From an uncultured Coriobacteriaceae bacterium (lineage in GTDB: Bacteria > Actinomycetota > Coriobacteriia > Coriobacteriales > Coriobacteriaceae), in the NCBI GenBank assembly GCA_944320725.1, contig CALUIM010000002.1, forward strand, positions 236,581 to 300,580: a stretch of 64,000 nt of DNA, read 5' to 3'. Of this stretch, positions 43,565 to 53,299 are shown piece after piece. Position numbers and translations under genes: made by a program. The notes under the pieces were generated by a model, which saw only the letters and a list, made by a program, of their open reading frames with translations, made no database searches and had not been told where the DNA came from. How positions within the stretch are numbered: the stretch's first letter is position 1; every line of letters begins with the position of its first letter.

Positions 43565-44119
43565 ATGGATAAGGTAATCGACGCCGCCACCACCGATGTC
43601 GCCATCGATACGGCCGAGGAGGCCACGCGTGCTGAGGAGACGGTCGAGCACGTCGCTGATCGGCTCGATGAAGAGGGTGTAACCGCTCCCGTGGCCGATG
43701 CCGAGGACGACGAGGACGGGCTTGAGGACACCGAGGACTCCCTCACCTACTCAAACGGCGTGATTGAGAAGATCGTTGCTATGGCAACGCGCGAGGTGCC
43801 GCATGTGCTCGGCATGAAGGGCAACCTCATCCACTTCTTCCAGGAGCAGCTGGGTGCCGAAGACCTTACCAAGGGCGTTTCGGTTGAGGTGACCGACGAC
43901 AACCGCGTCGTGGTGAACATCTCGGTCATCATCGAGTACGGCTGCTATGCGCCCGCGATTTTCGAGGATGTGAAAGAGCGCGTCACCGATCGTTTGGTGT
44001 CGATGACCGGTCTCGAGATTGCCGGCATCAACCTGCGCATCGAGGACGTGGTGACTCGCGAGGAGTACAACGAGAGCAGAAAGCGCGCGCACGATGCCCA
44101 GCAGGAGGCAGCAGAATAG
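43565..44119 (+). CDS. Asp23/Gls24-family envelope stress protein
   Basis: A 184-residue protein with an acidic, probably disordered N-terminus of about 60 residues followed by the Asp23 domain: YSNGVIEKIVAMATREVP near 62, VEVTDDNRVVVNISVIIEYG near 105 and the closing VTREEY. Asp23 proteins are abundant cytosolic or membrane-associated proteins linked to cell-wall stress and alkaline shock. It is the third gene of the amaP/DUF2273/asp23 operon, 63 bases after the preceding gene, with its own site upstream of the ATG. Confidence 0.9.
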   Translation: MDKVIDAATTDVAIDTAEEATRAEETVEHVADRLDEEGVTAPVADAEDDEDGLEDTEDSLTYSNGVIEKIVAMATREVPHVLGMKGNLIHFFQEQLGAEDLTKGVSVEVTDDNRVVVNISVIIEYGCYAPAIFEDVKERVTDRLVSMTGLEIAGINLRIEDVVTREEYNESRKRAHDAQQEAAE

Positions 44120-44328
44120 CGCGGCTGCCTGCCTTGTAACCAATCGCTAACATAGCGGGCCCGCATCGTGGCGGGGTTGCGCCGGTTTGCCGCCGCTGGT
44201 ACCCTATCCAGTATGTTTACTTCCGCTGCACATATCACGATGATGATGGTTATGGAGATGCCCTCGCCCGGGCACTTTGCCATGCCGCAAACCTGTCGCG
44301 TGCATGGGAAGACCGGGCGCCTTCGTTA

Positions 44329-44352
44329 AGCCGCTTCCGGCGGGAGGCGGCT
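44329..44352 (+). terminator. Hairpin between asp23 and metN
   Basis: AGCCGCTTCC pairs with GGAGGCGGCT (one G-T pair) around a GGCG tetraloop. Only a short pyrimidine stretch follows, so termination of the asp23 operon is plausible but not certain. It lies 41 bases before the metN start. I see no SAM riboswitch or T-box in 44120-44392. Confidence 0.45.
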
Positions 44353-44392
44353 CGCCTTTCGTTGGACCACATCATCGAGCGGAGCTTCACTC

Positions 44393-45142
44393 GTGATCGA
44401 AATAAAACATCTCACTAAGACCTATGGCGTTGGAGACGATGCGCCGCGTGCGCTCGACGACGTCTCAATCGATATTGCCGACGGCGACATCACCGGCATC
44501 ATCGGCATGAGCGGTGCGGGCAAATCGACGCTTGTACGCTGCATCAACTTGCTTGAGCAGCCCACGTCGGGCCAGATTATCGTTGACGGGCAAGATGTCA
44601 CCGGCCTTTCAGGGGCCGAACTGCGTCAGTATCGTCGCCGCGTCGCCATGATTTTCCAGAACTTTGGGCTGCTTGCGCAAAAGACCGTGCTGGCAAACGT
44701 GTGCTTCCCGTATCGTGCCGCAACGGGCAAAATCACCGATGAGAACCGCGCCCGCGCGCTCGAGTTGCTCGATTTGGTTGGTCTCAAGGAGAAGGCATCG
44801 TCGTATCCATCTCAGCTTTCCGGCGGTCAGCAGCAGCGTGTGGCCATCGCTCGTGCGCTCGCCTGCGATCCCGAGTACATCTTGTGCGATGAGGCGACCT
44901 CGGCCCTCGACCCGGCGAGCACCAATACCGTGCTCAAGATTCTGCGCGATGTGAATCGTGAGACCGGCGTGACCATTGCCGTTATCACGCACTCCATGGA
45001 CGTGGTCGAGAAGATTTGCAAGAACGTGGCGGTGCTCGAGCACGGTCGCTTGGTGGAGCAGGGGAGCGTGGCGGAGATCTTCGCCAATCCTCAGACGCAT
45101 GCCGCCAAGGTGCTGTTGGGAAGGGTTGATTGGGATGCTTAG
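44393..45142 (+). CDS. metN: Methionine ABC transporter ATP-binding protein, lacking the NIL sensor domain
   Basis: A 249-residue ATPase with Walker A GMSGAGKST near residue 40, a Q-loop in MIFQNFGLLAQKTV, signature LSGGQQQRV near 143 and Walker B LCDEATSALDP near 163. The QNFGLLAQKTV segment is typical of MetN. E. coli MetN has about 343 residues, with a C-terminal NIL (ACT-like) domain that senses internal methionine; this protein ends right after the nucleotide-binding domain, with no frameshift visible. The start is GTG 44393. It overlaps metI by eight bases. The complete metNIQ order supports D/L-methionine import. Confidence 0.9.
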   Translation: MIEIKHLTKTYGVGDDAPRALDDVSIDIADGDITGIIGMSGAGKSTLVRCINLLEQPTSGQIIVDGQDVTGLSGAELRQYRRRVAMIFQNFGLLAQKTVLANVCFPYRAATGKITDENRARALELLDLVGLKEKASSYPSQLSGGQQQRVAIARALACDPEYILCDEATSALDPASTNTVLKILRDVNRETGVTIAVITHSMDVVEKICKNVAVLEHGRLVEQGSVAEIFANPQTHAAKVLLGRVDWDA

Positions 45143-45818
45143 CCTCTCGGAATTTGTCGCCGAGTACGGCGAGCTCCTGTTCGAAGGCACGCTCAGCACG
45201 CTCGTCATGTTAGTCGTGCCTACCATCATCGCGTATGTCATCGGCATCGCGCTCGGCGTGGTGCTCTATCTCACCGCACCGGGGTCGCTTCGCCCCAAGC
45301 CCGTTTTCAACGGTATCTTGGGCTGGATCGTCAACATCTTGCGCTCGTTCCCGTTCATCGTGCTCATGATCGCCATCATTCCGCTGACGCGCATTCTCAT
45401 GGGTACCATTTCCGGCATCGCCGGCGTCATTCCGCCGCTCGTGTTTTCTATTGCGCCGTTCGTGTCCCGCACGGTGGAGCAGTCGCTGTCCGAGATTCCC
45501 CGCGCGTCGGTCGAGGCGGTCGAATCGTGCGGTGCCAGCGTACCGTGCATCGTGTTCCATGCGCTGCTGCCGGAGACGCTGCCGTCGCTTATCCGCGGCG
45601 CGGCGCTCACGCTCATTTCGACGTTGGGCTATATTGCCATGGCCGGCGCATTCGGCGCGGGCGGCTTGGGCGATATCGCCATCCGCTATGGTTACTATCG
45701 CTATCAGACCGAGGTCATGATCGCGGCGGTGGTTATCATCGTGGTGATCGTGCAGGTTATCCAGAGCGTGTGCGACCTGCTTGCGCGCAAGGTGGACCAT
45801 CGCATGGCAAACCGCTAG
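45135..45818 (+). CDS. metI: Methionine ABC transporter permease
   Basis: A 227-residue permease with five predicted helices and the EAA-type cytoplasmic loop SLSEIPRASVEAVESCGAS near residue 122, where the ATPase docks. The length is usual for MetI (about 217). It overlaps metN by eight bases, indicating translational coupling, and precedes metQ by 65 bases. Two copies form the membrane channel for methionine taken from the binding protein. C-terminal GYIAMAGAFGAGGLGD is strongly conserved in the family. Confidence 0.93.
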   Translation: MLSLSEFVAEYGELLFEGTLSTLVMLVVPTIIAYVIGIALGVVLYLTAPGSLRPKPVFNGILGWIVNILRSFPFIVLMIAIIPLTRILMGTISGIAGVIPPLVFSIAPFVSRTVEQSLSEIPRASVEAVESCGASVPCIVFHALLPETLPSLIRGAALTLISTLGYIAMAGAFGAGGLGDIAIRYGYYRYQTEVMIAAVVIIVVIVQVIQSVCDLLARKVDHRMANR

Positions 45819-45883
45819 AGCGCACCAGCTATCGTCTTTATTCGTCTACCCGTGGTATAGGCTCTCAAAGAAGGGACTCTCAC

Positions 45884-46744
45884 ATGAACACCACCATCAA
45901 CATCTCTCGTCGTAATCTCCTTGCCGCTGCTGCCAGCATTGCCGCGGTTGCTCCGCTTGCCGCCTGTGGCGGGGAGACCTCTACCGAGGCCGCGGGCTCC
46001 GCTGCCGCTTCCGAGACACTCGTTGTGGGCGCAAGCCCCAGCCCGCACGCCGAGATCCTGAACGACTTCGCTGCGCCGCTGCTCGAGGAACAGGGCATCA
46101 CGCTCGAGGTCAAGGAGTACACGGACTACATCATGCCCAACAAGGACACCGAGACCGGCGATATTGATTGCAACTACTTCCAGCACATCAACTATCTCAA
46201 CAACTACAACGCCGAGAACGGAACTGATCTCGTGAACGCCGGCGCCATCCACTTTGAGCCTATGGCGGTGTTCGCGGGCAAGTCTTCCGATCTGGCTGCC
46301 ATTGCCGACGGTGCCACCATCTCGATTCCCAACGATCCCACCAACGAAGGCCGCGCGCTCAAGCTGCTCGAGGAGCAGGGGCTTATCACGCTTTCCGCCG
46401 ACGCCGGTTTGGAGGCCACGCCCAACGACATCACCGAGAACCCGCACAACCTGCAGTTCTCCGAGCAGGAGGCTGCCGCGCTGCCGCGCACCATCCAGGA
46501 TGTCGACTTCGCGGTCATCAACGGCAACTACGCCATCGACGCCGACCTTGCACTCGAGGACGCCGTGGCCCAGGAAAGTGCCGACTCCGAGATCATTCGC
46601 GACGAGTACGCCAACGTCATCTGCACCACGCCCGACCTGGAAGATGATGCGCGCATCAAGGCGCTGGTCGACGTGCTGATGACCGACGACTTTAAGGCCT
46701 ATCTCGACGAGACCTTCGGCGGTGCCGTGCAGGCAGCGTTCTAA
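45884..46744 (+). CDS. metQ: Methionine-binding lipoprotein (NlpA/MetQ family)
   Basis: A 286-residue substrate-binding protein. The N-terminus SRRNLLAAAASIAAVAPLAACG combines twin-arginine character with a lipobox (LAAC), so it is likely a lipoprotein processed by Lgt and perhaps exported by Tat. The mature part matches NlpA proteins: VGASPSPHAEILNDF near 45, MPNKDTETGDIDCNYFQH near 87 and IPNDPTNEGRALKLLEEQG near 150. It captures methionine for MetNI. AAGAAGGGA precedes the ATG. A strong terminator follows 50 bases after the stop. Confidence 0.93.
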   Translation: MNTTINISRRNLLAAAASIAAVAPLAACGGETSTEAAGSAAASETLVVGASPSPHAEILNDFAAPLLEEQGITLEVKEYTDYIMPNKDTETGDIDCNYFQHINYLNNYNAENGTDLVNAGAIHFEPMAVFAGKSSDLAAIADGATISIPNDPTNEGRALKLLEEQGLITLSADAGLEATPNDITENPHNLQFSEQEAAALPRTIQDVDFAVINGNYAIDADLALEDAVAQESADSEIIRDEYANVICTTPDLEDDARIKALVDVLMTDDFKAYLDETFGGAVQAAF

Positions 46745-46793
46745 GAGGTCGCTCGATTATATCTGGCGCGCCGCCTGTATGGGGCGCATACGT

Positions 46794-46849
46794 GAATGTC
46801 TGCCGTTTTAGCCCGTGCAGGGGTCGAGAACGGCAGGCATTCGTTTTTT
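46794..46849 (+). terminator. Rho-independent terminator of metNIQ
   Basis: GAATGTCTGCCGTT pairs with AACGGCAGGCATTC with one mismatch, and CGTTTTTTC follows. It lies between metQ and the convergent amidohydrolase gene. Confidence 0.88.
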
Positions 46850-46889
46850 CACGGCTGCGGTTGCCCACGGTGCGTGGTTCTCGGCCACC

Positions 46890-48116
46890 TTATGGTGCAA
46901 GGACATCCACAGCATACTGCGCGGCGAGCATCGAGCCTGTGACGAGCACGTGCTCGTCGACCGTGTAGAAGCACGAATGCTGAGGGAAGGTCGCCCCCGT
47001 TGCGGGGTTGCGTGTGCCCACGAAGGCGAGTACGCCGGGTACGCGATGCAAGAACTGCGAGAAGTCCTCACCCGAGAGCGTGCCGCGGTAGCTGCCAACC
47101 GCGTCTTGCCCCAGCACGCGCTCCACTGCCCGGCGGCACCGTGCAGAGGCGGCTTCATCGTTAATGACGGCGCCATGCGCGCAGGTGAGCGAAAGCTCAG
47201 CGGTAACACCGAGCGCCTCGGCGGTATGGTGCACGACGCGCTCCATGAGGCGATGCGTGAGCTCGTGGGCATGCTCGCTGTAGGTGCGCACGGTACCGGT
47301 GAGGTAGGCCGAGCCGGCGATGACGTTGCGGGCAGATCCGGCATGGAGCTCGCCGATCGTGATGACCGCTGGCTCATAGGGCGAGAGGTTGCGGCTCACG
47401 ATGGTTTGGAGGGCATTGACCATCTCGGCAGCCGCAACGAGGGCGTCGGCGCCGCGTTGCGGCATGGCGCCGTGGGCAGATGAGCCATGGATGTCGATGC
47501 GGAACCAATCGGTGCTCGCCATGCGCGGGCCAGCCTCACAGGAGATGGTGCCGGCATCGACCTCGCTCCAGATGTGCATCGCAAACGCCTCATCGACGCC
47601 ATCGCACACGCCAGCGTCGATCATCATCTGGGCACCGCGGCCGTTTTCTTCAGATGGCTGAAACACCACGCGAATCTCACCGGCAAGCTGGTCGGTCATG
47701 CGCGAGAGGATGCGCAGGGCACCGAGTATCATGGCGATATGGCAGTCGTGACCGCAAGCGTGCATGACGCCTTCGTTTTGGCTTGCGTAGGGCACACCGG
47801 TTTGCTCGGTAACGGCGAGCGCATCGATGTCAGCGCGCATGAGCAAACGCCGCCGGGGCGTGCCGTCTGGAAGGTAAGCGCCCTCCGCCGTTCCGCGCAG
47901 CGTCGCCACGAGGCCGGTCTCGAGCGGGCGCTCATACGGTATGTTCATCGCATCGAGCTCGTGCGCGATGTCGGCAGTGGTCTGGAATTCCTGCAGGCTC
48001 AGCTCGGGATGCGCATGGAAATGACGGCGCTGCTCGATAATATAGGGCTCAATGTCGTGCGCCAGACGCCGAATCAGGGCGGTGACGTCGCGTGTGTGCT
48101 GCGTATCGTGATTCAT
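46890..48116 (-). CDS. M20-family amidohydrolase (N-acyl-amino-acid deacylase type)
   Basis: A 408-residue M20D metallopeptidase. Metal and catalytic residues are visible: HAHPELSLQE near residue 38, MHACGHDCHIAM near 125, SEENGRGA near 155, MHIWSE near 180 and the C-terminal GEDFSQFL near 348. These enzymes remove acyl groups from amino acids or split amino-acid conjugates (hippurate hydrolase, IAA-amino-acid hydrolase relatives). The lack of a signal peptide places it in the cytosol. ATG 48116 has GAGGA upstream; ATG 48131 lies almost on top of a GGAGGGA and is less likely. It is convergent with metQ; a role in methionine-conjugate salvage is conceivable but unproven. Confidence 0.9.
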   Translation of the reverse strand: MNHDTQHTRDVTALIRRLAHDIEPYIIEQRRHFHAHPELSLQEFQTTADIAHELDAMNIPYERPLETGLVATLRGTAEGAYLPDGTPRRRLLMRADIDALAVTEQTGVPYASQNEGVMHACGHDCHIAMILGALRILSRMTDQLAGEIRVVFQPSEENGRGAQMMIDAGVCDGVDEAFAMHIWSEVDAGTISCEAGPRMASTDWFRIDIHGSSAHGAMPQRGADALVAAAEMVNALQTIVSRNLSPYEPAVITIGELHAGSARNVIAGSAYLTGTVRTYSEHAHELTHRLMERVVHHTAEALGVTAELSLTCAHGAVINDEAASARCRRAVERVLGQDAVGSYRGTLSGEDFSQFLHRVPGVLAFVGTRNPATGATFPQHSCFYTVDEHVLVTGSMLAAQYAVDVLAP

Positions 48117-48241
48117 GGCGGACTTCCTCATTCCCTCCGGTGCAGGCGTGTTGGTGCGTCAAGTAGGTGCTGGCTACCATCTATACTAGTGATAGTGCGA
48201 TGGCAGCGGAGCATGTTTCCGGTGTGCGAGCGGGAGGCATC

Positions 48242-49204
48242 ATGGCATGTGGCGATAACGATATGCAACACCATGGCGATGGGCAGCCCAGAGATGGCGG
48301 TGCGTGCGATGTGAGCGGCGCTACCTCTGTCTCGGGTACACCGCGATCGCCGCTTACCAAAGCGTCGGCATATGCGCAGATGAGCGCTCATGAGGCGTTT
48401 CTGCTCTATCGGTCGCGGTATCGAAAGCTGCAGGCGGGTTACATCACGCTCATCGTGTTGTGCGGCATCGCTGCTATTGCTGCGCTTGGTGCGCATGAGC
48501 TGGCGGCGTATCTGTTCTGCTTGCTTCTTATCGGCGTGCTGTTCGTGCTGTTCAACGTTGTGATGAACGGGCGGTTCCGCGAGCTTCAGGGCATCCTGTA
48601 CAACGACTGCGATGTTGAGAAATATCGGCAGGTCATGGAGCGCTTTGGTGCGCAGTGGAAGCGGCGCTCCACGCAAGCGGTCGTGGCGCTCGAGCTTGCG
48701 TTCTGCGCGTTCGAGGCGGATGATGCGGCGGCGGCACTCGAGGCGCTATCACGCTTGGATGGGAAGCGCCGCGTTGTCATCCAGCAGGTTCGTGCGCTCA
48801 ATGTCCGCGCGCTTTGCTGCAATGATCTGGGAGATAGCGCTGGACGCGATGCCGCCGTGTCCGAGCTTCGCGTGCTCGCAGCGGGCGGCCTCCGCAGCAA
48901 AAAGCTTGCCACGGAGGTATCTCGGCTGCTACGGGCGCTCGATATTGCGTTCATGGATCATCAAGCATGGTCGCCAGACGATGCGGCGTTCATGCGCGAC
49001 GGTTTGGCTGCGGCGCAGCTTCACTTCAACCGTGTGGGTTGGTGTTTGCGTCTTGCAGAATACGAGTTATTGCATGGCGATGCAGCACGGGCGCGGGCAT
49101 ATCTTGATGAGAACCTGCTGGAGCCGCTAACGCCGCGTGCCAGGCGGCTTCGCGATGAGCTCCTCAGCAAGCTTCCCTGCGTTCAGGAACATCACAAAAT
49201 CTAA
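48242..49204 (+). CDS. Hypothetical membrane protein with helical cytosolic domain
   Basis: A 320-residue protein I do not recognise. The polar N-terminus (about 60 residues) is followed by two adjacent hydrophobic helices at about 66-107 (YITLIVLCGIAAIAALG, then AAYLFCLLLIGVLFVLF) and about 210 residues of Ala/Leu/Arg-rich amphipathic helices that could be TPR-like. Similar two-helix proteins with a TPR-like tail are frequent orphans in Coriobacteriia. ATG 48242 follows GCGGGAGG; in-frame codons from 48167 are an alternative. It is divergent from the amidohydrolase and precedes groES by 133 bases. Confidence 0.7.
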   Translation: MACGDNDMQHHGDGQPRDGGACDVSGATSVSGTPRSPLTKASAYAQMSAHEAFLLYRSRYRKLQAGYITLIVLCGIAAIAALGAHELAAYLFCLLLIGVLFVLFNVVMNGRFRELQGILYNDCDVEKYRQVMERFGAQWKRRSTQAVVALELAFCAFEADDAAAALEALSRLDGKRRVVIQQVRALNVRALCCNDLGDSAGRDAAVSELRVLAAGGLRSKKLATEVSRLLRALDIAFMDHQAWSPDDAAFMRDGLAAAQLHFNRVGWCLRLAEYELLHGDAARARAYLDENLLEPLTPRARRLRDELLSKLPCVQEHHKI

Positions 49205-49235
49205 GTGTCAATTGATAAGATTTTTTGCTTCATCG

Positions 49236-49264
49236 TTGTATAAGTTCTGATTCATGGGTACTAT
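49236..49264 (+). promoter_or_regulatory. Candidate groESL promoter
   Basis: TTGTAT (49236-49241), 17 bases, then TACTAT (49259-49264), in the AT-rich gap before groES. No CIRCE (TTAGCACTC inverted repeat) and no HAIR (CTTGAGT inverted repeat) sequence is visible between 49205 and 49337. Confidence 0.45.
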
Positions 49265-49337
49265 TCTCTGCGTACTGAAATGATGGATGTGCGCGGAGCA
49301 TAGCTGCCGTGCGCAACCAACGAAGGAGGAATCACAC

Positions 49338-49625
49338 ATGAGTCTCAAGCCGCTTGGAGATCGCGTTCTCGTCAAGCCCGATGCAGCCGAGCAGAAGACC
49401 GCTTCGGGCCTCTACATCGCAAGCAACGCGCAGGAGAAGCCGCAGCGCGGCGAGGTTGTCGCGGTGGGCGCTGGTAAGCTCAACGACGCCGGCGAGCGCA
49501 TGCCGATGGACGTCAAGCCCGGTGACCACGTGATCTACGGTAAGTTCGGTGGCAACGAGGTTAAGGTCGACGGCGAGGATTACCTGCTGCTTCGCGCCGA
49601 CGACATCTACGCGGTGATCGAGTAG
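49338..49625 (+). CDS. groES: Co-chaperonin GroES
   Basis: A 95-residue GroES of normal length: SLKPLGDRVLVKPDAAEQKT at the start, the mobile loop SGLYIASNAQEKPQ near residue 24 and GKFGGNEVKVDGEDYLLL near 68. The heptameric lid closes the GroEL folding chamber. GAAGGAGGA precedes the ATG. groEL follows after 65 bases; the two form the usual heat-shock operon. The mobile loop has YIAS in place of the common GIVLP-type hydrophobic triad, though this variation occurs in actinobacteria. Confidence 0.97.
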   Translation: MSLKPLGDRVLVKPDAAEQKTASGLYIASNAQEKPQRGEVVAVGAGKLNDAGERMPMDVKPGDHVIYGKFGGNEVKVDGEDYLLLRADDIYAVIE

Positions 49626-49660
49626 CGCGCATCGCGCAAGCTCGCTCACAGATTCGATAG

Positions 49661-51328
<1,668 letters not shown>

Positions 51329-51370
51329 GCCCTAACGGCTCAGGTCCTAACGGCTCAGGTTCTCACCGGA

Positions 51371-51461
51371 AGGCCCCGGAGGATTCTTCGCAAACGTTCT
51401 CGGCGCTTCGCGCCTGCGAAATGTTTGCTCTGGAATTCCTCCGGGGCCTCCTTGCGTTTTT
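51371..51461 (+). terminator. Large hairpin terminator of groESL
   Basis: AGGCCCCGGAGGATTC pairs with GAATTCCTCCGGGGCCT, with inner segments including the GGCGCTTCGCGCC stem-loop, and GCGTTTTT follows. Just before it, AACGGCTCAGGT occurs twice in tandem (51335-51361). Confidence 0.85.
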
Positions 51462-51546
51462 CGATGCCGCGCACGATTCGGCGCATTTATGCAATTTGAT
51501 GTGCGCCAACAGCTTCCATTGCGCCGACAGCGCCAACTGAGCGTGC

Positions 51547-51708
51547 AAAAAATGTGCAAGATTTTCGGTAGTGCACGACCTGATTCTGATTCGGCACGTT
51601 TGGGGCGCTAGCACACGTGCGGATCATGGGAAAACGTGTGCATAAAATTAAGTTGCTTTTGCATATAGGAAAATAGGCGTGCACTACCGTCATTTTTGCA
51701 CATTTTTA
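51547..51708. repeat. AT-rich inverted-repeat block (MITE-like or large hairpin)
   Basis: Two 31-base arms, 51547-51577 and 51678-51708, are inverted copies: both contain AAAAATGTGCAA and CGGTAGTGCACG, with a diverged six-base middle. About 100 AT-rich bases lie between, including the dyad GCACACGTGC. No gene is visible anywhere in 51462-51973. No clear target-site duplication is seen. Confidence 0.55.
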
Positions 51709-51973
51709 CGGCGTTTCTGTGGCACTGTGTCGGTGGGTGCCCACGAAAGCGCGCCAAGGGCGCAGCTGGCTAGCGATTACCCTAGGCCAAAGCAGTTTCG
51801 TACACAAAATCGACCGTCGAGCTCATAGATATATAGAGGTGGGGTAGTCGCGAATTGCCGGGCGGCATCGCGGCAGGGGTGCGCATGGCGTACAATAGGG
51901 CGCATTGCAGCGCGCAACGCTTTGCCGCGCGCCGCGCCGCGCGTCGCGCGGGCGTTGAGGAGGGATGCCGCAT

Positions 51974-53239
51974 ATGGCGCAGAAGCACGATCTGTTTGAC
52001 GACATTATCGATATCAGCAAGAGCCTCGATACGCTCAAAGATCCGGTAGGCAGTCTTACCGATGCGTTTTTGGGCACCGCGGACCCCGAGGCCCCGGTGT
52101 GGAATCCGGCGGATTACAAGGAACGGCCCCGCATCAATACGGTGCCCTGCCTCGCATGCCGTTCGGAAAAGAGCTCGTGCAAGCTGTGTGCCGAGGTGTG
52201 CCCGGTAGATGCAATCGAGATTGACGACGGCGAGATTGATATTCACGACAACTGCCGGAAATGTGGTCTGTGCGTAGCGGTTTGTCCTACCGAATCGTTT
52301 ATCTCCCCGCGGCTCAAGCCCAAGAAGCTCTATGATGCCATCGCTACGGCGGCAACGGCGCATACAACTGCGTATGTAACGTGCACGCGTGCGCTCAAGC
52401 GCGTGCCGCGCGAAAACGAGGTGGTTGTTGCCTGCGTGGGCGATATCACGCGCGAAACGTGGTTCGCCGTGCTTTCCGACTTCCCCAATGTGAGCGTCTA
52501 CCTGCCGCTCGGGGTATGTGATAAGTGCCGCACCAAGGGCGGCGAGGACGTGCTGGGCGAGGCGATCGCCGGCGCGGAGGAATGGGCCGGCGCAGGCATG
52601 GGGCTCGAGGTCGAGCAGCGGGCACTTGTGTGCGAAAAGCGTCGTGAGTATGAGCGCAAAGAGTTCATGGACAATATCATGCGCACCACGGGCCTCACGG
52701 TCTCCAAGCTCAATCCTGCCGCCGCCGCAGTGGCCACGGTGACGCAGCGGTTAAAGGAGCACAATAAGAAGCTCTCGGCGCTGGAGCGCACGTTGGCCCA
52801 GGCTACTGGCACCACAAGTCAGAAGCGTCGCCGTATTCTCACGCAGGGTCGGCAGCTCGTGCTCTCGACCTTGCAATCGAAGCCAGAGCTCGCCGAGAAC
52901 GTGCGCGTGAGCATCCCCGAATGTGACTTTTCCAAGTGCACGATGTGCGGCGATTGCGTGCGCGCGTGCCCCACCTATGCGTGCGATCTGGTTGGCGCGG
53001 GCCGTTTCGCGCTTGAGTCGGCGTACTGCGTGGGGTGCAACCTCTGTGTCGAGGTGTGTCCCGAGCATGCCCTCACGATGGTCGAGCACGACGGCAGCGA
53101 GCTGGTTGTGCCCGATCCCGAGGCCGAGAAGAAGGCCGCGCAGGCGGCGCAGGCGAAGCGCGATGCCGAGAAGATGAAGGCCGAGGCGAAGAGAAAGCTC
53201 AATGCCGCCCTCGACAAGGTGGAGAAACTCGCCGACTAG
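51974..53239 (+). CDS. Four-cluster ferredoxin-like [4Fe-4S] protein
   Basis: A 421-residue cytosolic protein with two double-ferredoxin modules. The N-terminal pair is CKLCAEVCPVDAI near residue 70 and CRKCGLCVAVCPTES near 95, preceded by an extra CLACRSEKSSC. The C-terminal pair is CTMCGDCVRACPTY near 320 and CVGCNLCVEVCPEHAL near 352. The middle 200 residues include conserved-looking cysteines (VACVGD, GVCDKCR) and a long helical region. The tail is a charged Lys/Glu/Ala helix. It probably relays electrons, but no oxidoreductase partner is adjacent. ATG 51974 fits the GAGGAGGG site better than ATG 51965. Confidence 0.85.
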   Translation: MAQKHDLFDDIIDISKSLDTLKDPVGSLTDAFLGTADPEAPVWNPADYKERPRINTVPCLACRSEKSSCKLCAEVCPVDAIEIDDGEIDIHDNCRKCGLCVAVCPTESFISPRLKPKKLYDAIATAATAHTTAYVTCTRALKRVPRENEVVVACVGDITRETWFAVLSDFPNVSVYLPLGVCDKCRTKGGEDVLGEAIAGAEEWAGAGMGLEVEQRALVCEKRREYERKEFMDNIMRTTGLTVSKLNPAAAAVATVTQRLKEHNKKLSALERTLAQATGTTSQKRRRILTQGRQLVLSTLQSKPELAENVRVSIPECDFSKCTMCGDCVRACPTYACDLVGAGRFALESAYCVGCNLCVEVCPEHALTMVEHDGSELVVPDPEAEKKAAQAAQAKRDAEKMKAEAKRKLNAALDKVEKLAD

Positions 53240-53299
53240 CCATCGTTTTCGTACAATAGACAAGATTGACAGCATTGCATATCTGAGAGGAAGCGTACC

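Noticed and set aside
44120..44392. Methionine riboswitch or T-box before metNIQ
   Set aside because: I looked for the conserved S-box and T-box cores and found neither; only a terminator-like hairpin is present.
51329..51361. Tandem AACGGCTCAGGT copies after groEL as a regulatory repeat
   Set aside because: Only two copies occur, directly before the terminator; this is more likely a small duplication without function.
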